This document shows, piece after piece, positions 16,413 through 23,718 of a stretch of 38,761 bases of DNA (position 1 is the first letter of the stretch; the number at the start of each line of letters is the position of its first letter). Below the pieces are notes generated by a model, which was given only the letters and a program-made list of their open reading frames with translations, did no database searches and had not been told where the DNA came from. The position numbers and the translations under genes were made by a program. Source of the stretch: CAYFJO01 sp964343305 (GTDB lineage: Bacteria; Planctomycetota; Planctomycetia; Pirellulales; Pirellulaceae); assembly GCA_964343305.1 (NCBI GenBank), contig CAYFJO010000052.1, positions 1 to 38,761 on the forward strand, written 5' to 3'.

Positions 16413-17798
16413 ATGAAAAACTCACTCTTGATTCTGTTGACCGTTTTGATTGGTTTTACACCGACCTCGCGTGCGGACGACTCGGCACTGGCATGGAAGG
16501 CTGGCGCGGCAACCGTTGCGATCACTCCGTCCGATCCGATGTGGATGGCTGGCTATGCCGCGCGACGAAAACCGTCCGAAGGCAAGATCCACGACTTGTT
16601 CGCCAAGGCACTTGCGATCGAGGACGGCGACGGTTCGCGACTGGTGATCGTGACGACCGATTTGATCAGTGTGCCGCGGCCGATTCGCGATTGGCTGGAA
16701 AAGGCGGTCCACGACCAATTCGAATTGCCAGCCGCCGGCTTGATGATGAATTGTTCTCACACACATTGTGGCCCTGAGTTGCGGACGACGCAGTCGTCGC
16801 TAGACGGACTTGACGTGAAGCGAGCCGAGCAAGCGACGCAATATGTGGTCGCGTTACAGGACAAACTGTTGGCGGTGGTCGGTCGCGCGCTCGACGCTCT
16901 GGCACCCGCTCGCGTGTCGTATTGTCGGGCGCGATGCGGGTTCGCCATGAATCGTCGCACGCCAAGCGACTCTGGTTTTCGCAACTTTCCGAATCCCGAT
17001 GGCCCAGTTGATCATGATGTGCCTGTGCTGAAAGTCGAACGGCCGGGCGGGGAGTTGCACGCCGTGCTGTTTGGCTATGCGTGCCACAACACGACGTTGG
17101 GTTTCTATCAGTTTTGCGGTGACTATGCCGGGTTCGCGCAACAGTACTTTGAGGCGGCCCATCCGGACACGATCGCGATGTTCATGCTTGGTTGCGGCGG
17201 CGATCAGAATCCGTATCCGCGCCGCACTTTGGAACTGGCACAACAGCACGGCCGTTCGCTGGCGAATTCCGTCGAAGCCGCCTTGCAAACGCAACCGCGG
17301 GAGTTGTCCGGCCAGCTACGTGCGGCCTATTCGATGGCAACGCTCGACTACGACACGCCGCCAACGCGTGCTCAAGTGCTGGAACTGGCCCAGTCAAAGA
17401 ACCAATACGATCAAGCGTGGGGCGGGCGGCTATTGAAGCAATGGGAGCGAGACGGAAAGCTGCTCGACAAATACCACTGCCCGATTCAAGTCGTCAAATT
17501 CGGCGATACGCTGACGATGGTCGCGTTGCCCGGCGAAACGGTCGTTGATTATTCGCTGCGATTGAAACGCGAACTGGCCAAGTCACACGACCGGCCGAAC
17601 TCCATTTGGGTCGCGGGTTATTCGAACGATGTCTTCGCGTATATTCCGAGCCGCCGTGTGTTGGAAGAAGGTGGTTACGAAGCGGCCAGCGCGATGCGTT
17701 ACATGACGACGACCGTTCAACCAGGTCCGTTCGCGTCCAATGTCGAAGAGCGCGTCATCGAAAAAGTTCACCAGTTGCATCGACAATTGATCAAGTAG
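16413..17798 (+). CDS. Secreted neutral/alkaline ceramidase-like hydrolase
   Basis: 461 residues with a signal peptide (MKNSLLILLTVLIGFTPTSR). The N-terminal two thirds fit the neutral/alkaline non-lysosomal ceramidase family: AGAATVAITPSDPMWMAGYA, then residues 113-122 NCSHTHCGPE, GYACHNTTLG, MLGCGGDQNPYPR, LPGETVVDYSLRL, GYSNDVFAYIPSR. In characterised ceramidases these positions supply zinc-binding His/Glu/Tyr; they appear kept here. The nucleophilic serine region (GNLSPN in those enzymes) reads GDQNPY, with no serine. It is also shorter than true ceramidases and lacks their C-terminal domain. So it is probably a metallohydrolase of the superfamily with another substrate. It starts a co-directional run, with the next gene 34 bases downstream. 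Confidence 0.8.
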   Translation: MKNSLLILLTVLIGFTPTSRADDSALAWKAGAATVAITPSDPMWMAGYAARRKPSEGKIHDLFAKALAIEDGDGSRLVIVTTDLISVPRPIRDWLEKAVHDQFELPAAGLMMNCSHTHCGPELRTTQSSLDGLDVKRAEQATQYVVALQDKLLAVVGRALDALAPARVSYCRARCGFAMNRRTPSDSGFRNFPNPDGPVDHDVPVLKVERPGGELHAVLFGYACHNTTLGFYQFCGDYAGFAQQYFEAAHPDTIAMFMLGCGGDQNPYPRRTLELAQQHGRSLANSVEAALQTQPRELSGQLRAAYSMATLDYDTPPTRAQVLELAQSKNQYDQAWGGRLLKQWERDGKLLDKYHCPIQVVKFGDTLTMVALPGETVVDYSLRLKRELAKSHDRPNSIWVAGYSNDVFAYIPSRRVLEEGGYEAASAMRYMTTTVQPGPFASNVEERVIEKVHQLHRQLIK

Positions 17799-17832
17799 CG
17801 GGGCCCAAACCAAACATGACTGGAATTGACTC

Positions 17833-19293
17833 ATGAATCCATCAGCAATCAAAATACCTCTCCTGAGCACGACGGTCTTTTTAATGGCCACGCTATTGAG
17901 TTTAAACTCATCGGCCGGCGAGATTTTTCGAGCACAAGGGGAGATGACCGGCGAGGTCACTTCGGGCTCCGCGATCGTGCAAACACGACTAACATCGGTC
18001 GAACGAAATGTTGATGGCGATGTGCCCGGTGCCGATGGGGTGGCAAGGTTTGAATACGCCGACAACAGGCAATTCGAGAATCCGAAACAGACCCCCTGGA
18101 GAAAATCACGCCCGGAAGTGGATTACATCATCAAGGAGGTGCTGCGGAACCTCAAGCCGGCCACGCACTACTTCTATCGAGTTCAATTCGGCGCCAACCA
18201 AGACGACACGAAAACGGGGCCAACGTGCAGTTTCCGTACGCTTCAAGGAGAAACCGGGACAGACGAAGTCAGTCTTGTTGTCGTGACGGGAATGATGTAT
18301 GGCTACTTTCACGGTATCGACCGTAAAGAAAGAGGACCGCGGCCGGATCGAGCAGCCGGATATCCCGCGTTGAAAACCGTGCTCGGCATGGATCTCGATT
18401 TCTTCGTCGGCACCGGCGACAACGTCTACTATGACACACGGCCGCGATTCGCCAAAACGCCGGCCGAACTGCGGCAAAAGTGGCACGAACAGTTTGTCCA
18501 GTCGCGATTCGTCAAGCTGTTTCGCAACGTGCCGACGTATTGGGAGAAGGACGACCACGATCACAGGTACAACGATTGCGACACGTCGGGCGATCGCGAG
18601 CCGATCAATTCGCTGGGCATCGGGACGTTTCGCGAACAAGTTCCGATCGTCGATCCTGGTGAACCACACGAGGTAACCTATCGCACGCATCGAGTGAATC
18701 GCGATTTGCAGATTTGGTTGGTTGAAGGCCGCGACTATCGCAGTCCGAATCGTATGCCGGACGGCCCCGATAAGACATTGTGGGGAGCCGGTCAACTGGC
18801 CTGGTTGAAGAGGACTTTGTTGGCGAGCGACGCCACGTTCAAGCTGTTGATCTCGCCGACGCCGCTGGTCGGACCGGATGATGCGTACAAGATCGACAAT
18901 CACACGAACCATAAAGGCTTCCGGCACGAGGGCCGCGAGTTCTTCAAATGGGTCGTCGCAAACGACCTGCACAAGCAGGGGTTTTACACGGTCTGTGGCG
19001 ACCGGCATTGGCAGTATCATTCGCGCGACCCGCTGGGTATCGAAGAGTTTTCCTGCGGAGCGTTGGTCGACGAGAATTCGCGGCTGGGACGCAAGCCCGG
19101 CGATCCGAAATCCACCGACCCCGACGCGGAGATTCATCAATTTTACACGCAGTCGAAAAAGTCTGGCGGGTTCTTGCAGATCACGGTTGGCCCTGGCAAA
19201 GAACTACAAACGGGAAGTGCCCGATTTATTTTTCGGGACGACTTGGGCGCCGTTTTGTACGAAACAAAGAAAGACCGGCTGGCCAAAGATTAA
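17833..19293 (+). CDS. PhoD-like secreted phosphatase
   Basis: 486 residues with a signal peptide of about 29 residues. Residues of about 35-137 form an N-terminal beta-domain (NLKPATHYFYRVQFG). The metallophosphatase domain follows: GTGDNVYYD at 193-201, YWEKDDHDHRYND at 236-248, and CGDRHWQYHS further on, which are the metal-binding aspartates and histidines of PhoD-type enzymes. The known reaction of the family is phosphomonoester or phosphodiester hydrolysis with calcium and iron cofactors. An ATG at 17824-17826 lies in another frame. Its position between a ceramidase-like and an esterase-like gene, with short gaps (34 and 29 bases), suggests removal of phosphate or other substituents from the same complex substrate. 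Confidence 0.88.
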   Translation: MNPSAIKIPLLSTTVFLMATLLSLNSSAGEIFRAQGEMTGEVTSGSAIVQTRLTSVERNVDGDVPGADGVARFEYADNRQFENPKQTPWRKSRPEVDYIIKEVLRNLKPATHYFYRVQFGANQDDTKTGPTCSFRTLQGETGTDEVSLVVVTGMMYGYFHGIDRKERGPRPDRAAGYPALKTVLGMDLDFFVGTGDNVYYDTRPRFAKTPAELRQKWHEQFVQSRFVKLFRNVPTYWEKDDHDHRYNDCDTSGDREPINSLGIGTFREQVPIVDPGEPHEVTYRTHRVNRDLQIWLVEGRDYRSPNRMPDGPDKTLWGAGQLAWLKRTLLASDATFKLLISPTPLVGPDDAYKIDNHTNHKGFRHEGREFFKWVVANDLHKQGFYTVCGDRHWQYHSRDPLGIEEFSCGALVDENSRLGRKPGDPKSTDPDAEIHQFYTQSKKSGGFLQITVGPGKELQTGSARFIFRDDLGAVLYETKKDRLAKD

Positions 19294-19322
19294 CTTACAT
19301 CCCTTTCAATCGGAATCCCAAG

Positions 19323-20465
19323 ATGCAACGATCCATCATCGCGCTGCTGATTGTCTCCGTTTCGTTGGTCGGCGCAAAAGCAGACGATCCGCTGGCACCA
19401 ATTCTTTCACCACATCTAAAGCCCACGATTGGAGTCTTCCTTGAACATTACGAAAACAAACGCAAGTATGTGAATTCCGACTTTCCGATGCTGGACAAGC
19501 AATTCACGGAATTCAAAAGCGAGATCAAGTCCGAACTTGCCCGAACGCTCGGCATCGAAGACTGGGTAGTGCGCGGCGCGAGAGGAAAGGTAAGTCCCAT
19601 CGCCGCACGATTTAAAGATCATGTGGTGAAGACGATTTCACTGCACGGTGTCACCGTGGAACTCCATACGGTGACTTTGCAACCAACCGGATTAGTCGTT
19701 CCGCTGGCCGTATGTTTGCCGAGTGGAAACGACGACGACGCGCTGCCTGCCGTATGTGTCTTCTCTGGACACACGAAACATGGTTTGCACGACTTGGTGG
19801 TCGATTTGGAAAGCTACCAACAAGGTGTCGCCGTCCGGCTTGCTCAAGCTGGCATCGCTTCCATCGCCGTCGAGAAGATCGACACAGGCTATCTTTCTCG
19901 ACACGGGACAACTGGCAACGACGAACCCGCCGCCGCCACGCTGATGCTCAGTTGGGGAAGTGTCCTGCGTTCGCATCAACTACGAGCCTGCCTGGCAGCG
20001 ACTGAGATCCTGGCCGGACATCGTCGCGTCGACGAAACGCGGATCGGCGCAACGGGCGTCTCACTGGGCGGTTGGCTTTCGGTGCAGGCGGCCATGTTGA
20101 ACGATCGCATCGTCGCAGTGGCGGATTTCGGCAGGAAGACGCGCAGCGTTGCGCTTCCATTGAAACCGGAACAGTACGCCGGCCAGGGAGACTTGTGCCA
20201 CATCATTCCGGGCATGTTGAGCCTCAGCGATCGGAATCTCATGCCCGTGGTGCTGGCACCTTTGCCGATGCTTGCCGGGCACGGCAAGAATGACAAGGGT
20301 TCGCATGAAGAACACGCCGCCAACTTCCGCGCGGTCTGTGAGGCACAGTATGCGGAGTTGGGCGCCGCGAACAAATACTCGTACGTTATCCACGATGGCG
20401 GTGACACGATGCCGTCCAAGGAGGCGATCGACTGGTTTAAGAAGCGATTTCGTGAGAAAGAGTGA
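19323..20465 (+). CDS. Secreted alpha/beta-hydrolase, esterase-like
   Basis: 380 residues from the ATG at 19323, 29 bases after the PhoD-like stop, with a signal peptide (MQRSIIALLIVSVSLVGAKA). The frame is open further upstream but inside phoD-like coding sequence. Nucleophile elbow GVSLGG is at 245-250 (Ser247); the hydrolase core includes LPAVCVFSGH and VRLAQAGIASIAVEK. The layout resembles acetyl-xylan-esterase/dienelactone-hydrolase relatives that remove acyl groups from glycans. Where these enzymes usually show a GGH with the catalytic histidine, this one reads HDGGDTM (357-363): the histidine is four residues earlier or lost. Activity is therefore uncertain. The family call is firmer than the substrate. 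Confidence 0.8.
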   Translation: MQRSIIALLIVSVSLVGAKADDPLAPILSPHLKPTIGVFLEHYENKRKYVNSDFPMLDKQFTEFKSEIKSELARTLGIEDWVVRGARGKVSPIAARFKDHVVKTISLHGVTVELHTVTLQPTGLVVPLAVCLPSGNDDDALPAVCVFSGHTKHGLHDLVVDLESYQQGVAVRLAQAGIASIAVEKIDTGYLSRHGTTGNDEPAAATLMLSWGSVLRSHQLRACLAATEILAGHRRVDETRIGATGVSLGGWLSVQAAMLNDRIVAVADFGRKTRSVALPLKPEQYAGQGDLCHIIPGMLSLSDRNLMPVVLAPLPMLAGHGKNDKGSHEEHAANFRAVCEAQYAELGAANKYSYVIHDGGDTMPSKEAIDWFKKRFREKE

Positions 20466-20643
20466 AGCTTCGTGATTGTTTTCAACGCAATGTTTCGCGG
20501 GCTTGCAGCTGGATTGTCTCGTTTCTCACGAAACTGATTCACCCGCTGGACGAGCCATCGGGGTCCTGTGCGTCCCGGTTCGTTTGTCTACCTGCTATAC
20601 TGCTTGCGTTGATCACCAGAACACCAATTGGCCACGAGATCTT

Positions 20644-22518
20644 ATGACGAAACTCAAAGTCTGGATACTGCTGTGCATCGCCATGGCGAGCAGCAGTTTG
20701 TCTGCCGAAGTTCAAACTCATCCGGCCATGCGCGAGCTTCCAACCCCCAGCGACCGGCCTTTCACGGAGGACGGTGCATACTTCGCCGACGCCAAGAAGG
20801 GCGACGACAAGAATGACGGGAGCAAAGACTCGCCGTGGCGCACGGTCCGTCATGCTGTGAAACAAGTCCAACCCGGCAACACGTTGTGTTTGCGAGGTGG
20901 CACGTATTACGAATCGGTGATCGTTGATCAATCGATTCGCGACATCACGATCCGTTCGTTCCCCGGAGAATTGGCGGTGATCGACGGGGGTTGGCGCGAG
21001 TTCTGTGAAGATCCAGCCAATGCATGGGAGCCGTTTGATGGCGGAGTCGCCGACGAGTTTCGATCGCGCAAGAGCTACGATCGCGGAGGCGGTTTTGGCC
21101 AGTTCGGCGATTCGATGGTTCCGTTTCAGCGCTACCTGACATTCTATGACTTGCGCAGCAAAAACGAACTGTGGCATCGCGAGTTGAGCAACCGATCGAA
21201 CGATCCAACTGGAATCTATGCCGGACCGGGCGTTCGCCGCGATGCCAAAACCGGCCGCATTCACATTCGCCTCGCGCACACAAAACTCGCCGGCTTGGGT
21301 GCGAACCACTATCGCGGCGAAACTGATCCTCGCAAGATTCCGTTGGTGATCGCCGGCCACGACTACGGTGTACGGCTCGTCGGCGCGAAACAAATTCGTT
21401 TGCAAGATATCGTTGTTCGAGGTGCATCACGATCCGCCGTTAACATCGAGGACTCGGACGACGTTGAACTCGACGGGGTCACGCTATACGGCAGTAGTTC
21501 AGCGCTGCGCACACATGATTCGTCGCGCGTCCGTCTCTTTAATTCGGCACTGCGTGGCCACTCAGCACCTTGGCATTCGCGTGGACATCACAAAGATCGC
21601 TCTGGAGCGGGATATCTGGTCGTCGCCCACGGCCGTGACTTCGAGTTTTCGCACTGCGAGTTCACCGACAACCACGACGGCATCCTGCTCAAGGACGTCG
21701 AGAACATTCATTTTCACCACAACGTGGTCGATAACATGAACGACGACGGTGTTGAGATGGGACCGAAACGCAAGACGGGCCGGATGTTGATCTATCAGAA
21801 TCTGATCACGCGATGCTTGTTGTCGTTTTCGTTGCATGGCAACCCTGGCTCGCCCAACGTTGACCATGAGGCCGGCAGCGGCACGTACATCTTTCGCAAC
21901 GTCGTGGATCTTCGCCAAGGCACGTACAAGTCTGCGCCGCCCGAGCCAGATCCATCCGGCGAGTACTTGCGGCGCATCGGCACTTTGGTCGGCGACCACG
22001 GTGGTCCGATCTGGCCTGTGATGTATGTCTATCACAACACGTTTATCCTTCCCAGCGATACTTGGCGCGACTATTATGGCTTTGGTTTGGGAGGCCATTT
22101 GGCAAACACCACGCGCCGCGTGTTCAACAATATCTTTGTTCAGATCGACGGCCTGCCCGGTTTTAATTTTTCCTCGCTCGATGTCGATCTGCACGCCGAT
22201 TCAAATCTGTTGTGGGGCGTCAACGAAGGGCCAACGTTTCAGGGGGATTTCTTCGCCAAGTGGCGTTCGTCCGAAAAGTTCCAAACGAGCAAGAAAGTCT
22301 ACTCGCCTGGATTCGCCGCACGCGACATCTTCGCGGATCCGAAGTTGGCTGGCTTGAAAACTCATCCGTCCGTCGAATTGAAACCGGGCAGTCCCGCGAT
22401 CAACGCCGGAATGAAGTTGCCCGCGGAATGGCCAGATGTCGTGCGCGAGAAGGACGGCAAACCCGACATCGGTGCCGCTGCCTTCAAACAACCGCAACCC
22501 ACAATCGGTCGACACTAA
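20644..22518 (+). CDS. Large secreted right-handed beta-helix protein
   Basis: 624 residues from the ATG at 20644, chosen because a signal peptide begins there (MTKLKVWILLCIAMASSSLS); the open frame reaches back to 20476. The entry motif DAKKGDDKNDGSKDSPWRTV and GNTLCLRGGTYYESVIVDQ is typical of DUF1565/PL6-like beta-helix proteins. Coils follow from about residue 240 to 420 (IRLQDIVVRGASRSAVNIED, DVELDGVTLYGSSSALRTHD, FEFSHCEFTDNHDGILLKDV, MNDDGVEMGP). The C-terminus has LKPGSPAINAGMKLP and PDIGAAAF, often seen at the end of such proteins. Likely glycan lyase, epimerase or binding protein. It follows the esterase-like gene after 178 bases, so it may have its own promoter. Confidence 0.83.
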   Translation: MTKLKVWILLCIAMASSSLSAEVQTHPAMRELPTPSDRPFTEDGAYFADAKKGDDKNDGSKDSPWRTVRHAVKQVQPGNTLCLRGGTYYESVIVDQSIRDITIRSFPGELAVIDGGWREFCEDPANAWEPFDGGVADEFRSRKSYDRGGGFGQFGDSMVPFQRYLTFYDLRSKNELWHRELSNRSNDPTGIYAGPGVRRDAKTGRIHIRLAHTKLAGLGANHYRGETDPRKIPLVIAGHDYGVRLVGAKQIRLQDIVVRGASRSAVNIEDSDDVELDGVTLYGSSSALRTHDSSRVRLFNSALRGHSAPWHSRGHHKDRSGAGYLVVAHGRDFEFSHCEFTDNHDGILLKDVENIHFHHNVVDNMNDDGVEMGPKRKTGRMLIYQNLITRCLLSFSLHGNPGSPNVDHEAGSGTYIFRNVVDLRQGTYKSAPPEPDPSGEYLRRIGTLVGDHGGPIWPVMYVYHNTFILPSDTWRDYYGFGLGGHLANTTRRVFNNIFVQIDGLPGFNFSSLDVDLHADSNLLWGVNEGPTFQGDFFAKWRSSEKFQTSKKVYSPGFAARDIFADPKLAGLKTHPSVELKPGSPAINAGMKLPAEWPDVVREKDGKPDIGAAAFKQPQPTIGRH

Positions 22519-22552
22519 CACACCGCGATCGCGATTGACTCGCAAGGCCTAT

Positions 22553-23569
22553 TTAGAACCCGCGTTTTTTTAGTTCGCCAACCACGTCTTGTACGATTCT
22601 TGCGACGTGCTCTTCGTCGACACCGTTTCCAGAGGGACAGCCACCGATGGGTTCTTCTGTAAAACCTTCTTCGGCCAGAAGGCATTGAAGCTGGTCGCTG
22701 AGTTTCTTCAGTTCAAGCTGTTGAACGTCCGATTGTGGCTGACGACCGACGCCTGTCTTGATGCCACGCAATCGCAAAGCCGCTCGAAAGCCCTCGGGAA
22801 ACTCGGCGGTGAAAAGCATCCCGTCGAACAATTTGAGCAATCGATACTGAAGCTCGCGAGCATCGTCGAGCTGTCCGGTGGTTGTCAAATCGTAGAGCTT
22901 GCGAGTGATCTCCGGCACGACTCCGCTGGTTGCATTCGTGCCGCCGTCGCAACCAACCAGGATCATCGGCATTAGTGCCGCGTCCCAACCGGTCAAGAAT
23001 GCAAAGTTGGATCGCAGCGGACGTACGGCGGCAATCATCCGCATCATGTGCGGCAAGTCGCCGGACGAGTCTTTGATGGCCACGATACGTTCGCATTCTT
23101 CGGCCAGGCGTTGGACGGTCGGCACGTCGATCGGCGAGGCGAACATCGGGATGTTGTACAACGTGATGTCGATCGGCGAGTTATCGGCGATTTCTTTGAA
23201 ATAGGCGTACACTCCGGCGGGGCTCAGCTTGTAATAAAACGGTGCCACGATTGCCACGGCCGTCGCGCCGTACTCGTGGTACTTTTCGCAGGCACGGATG
23301 GTTTCGCGCGTGTTGGCTTCCGCCGCACCTGCCAGCACGGGAACTCGGCCAGCCGTGTGATCGGTGATGATTTCGATGATCCGCCGCCGCTCTTCGGCGG
23401 TGAAACGAGTGAACTCGCCCGTCGAGCCATTCGGGTACAGGCCGTGAACGCCACGCTCGATCAGCCAATCGACATAACGTCGCGTTTCTTCTTCGTTAAT
23501 GTTGCCACTGGCATCGAGTGGAACGATATTGGGCGTAAAGATTCCCTGAAGTCGCTGTTTGCTTGGCAT
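22553..23569 (-). CDS. DHDPS/N-acetylneuraminate lyase family aldolase
   Basis: 338 residues from the ATG at 23569 (MPSKQRLQGIFTPNIVPLD). An upstream ATG at 23635 is unlikely because the added codons fall in the inverted repeat at 23610-23677. It is a TIM-barrel class I aldolase: NGSTGEFTRFTAEER for the substrate carboxylate, TLYNIP with the catalytic Tyr, and VAIKDSSGD with the Schiff-base Lys. The family covers dihydrodipicolinate synthase, sialic acid lyase and 2-keto-3-deoxy sugar-acid aldolases. With the glycan genes beside it, a sugar-acid aldolase is attractive, but the motifs do not decide. A tail of about 50 residues (GCPSGNGVDEEHVARIVQDV) extends past the usual 290-300-residue length. 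It converges with the beta-helix gene. Confidence 0.85.
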   Translation of the reverse strand: MPSKQRLQGIFTPNIVPLDASGNINEEETRRYVDWLIERGVHGLYPNGSTGEFTRFTAEERRRIIEIITDHTAGRVPVLAGAAEANTRETIRACEKYHEYGATAVAIVAPFYYKLSPAGVYAYFKEIADNSPIDITLYNIPMFASPIDVPTVQRLAEECERIVAIKDSSGDLPHMMRMIAAVRPLRSNFAFLTGWDAALMPMILVGCDGGTNATSGVVPEITRKLYDLTTTGQLDDARELQYRLLKLFDGMLFTAEFPEGFRAALRLRGIKTGVGRQPQSDVQQLELKKLSDQLQCLLAEEGFTEEPIGGCPSGNGVDEEHVARIVQDVVGELKKRGF

Positions 23570-23609
23570 TGGATGCTGCTGCGGTTGGTCGTTAGAATCG
23601 GAATAACCA

Positions 23610-23677
23610 GTAGGACAGATTGCTAATCCGTCCACTCCTCAAAAAATGTCCGCGGAAGGATTAGCAATCCGTCCTAC
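23610..23677. repeat. 20-base inverted repeat in a divergent gap
   Basis: Arms 23610-23629 and 23658-23677 pair at 19 of 20 positions. Each arm is itself close to a palindrome around GGATTAGCAATCC. It lies between the aldolase (minus) and the membrane glycosyltransferase-like gene (plus), where promoters for both would be expected. Confidence 0.85.
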
Positions 23678-23718
23678 GTTTCTCTCCCAATCATAGCTCA
23701 GGCAAAGGCACCACGCAC

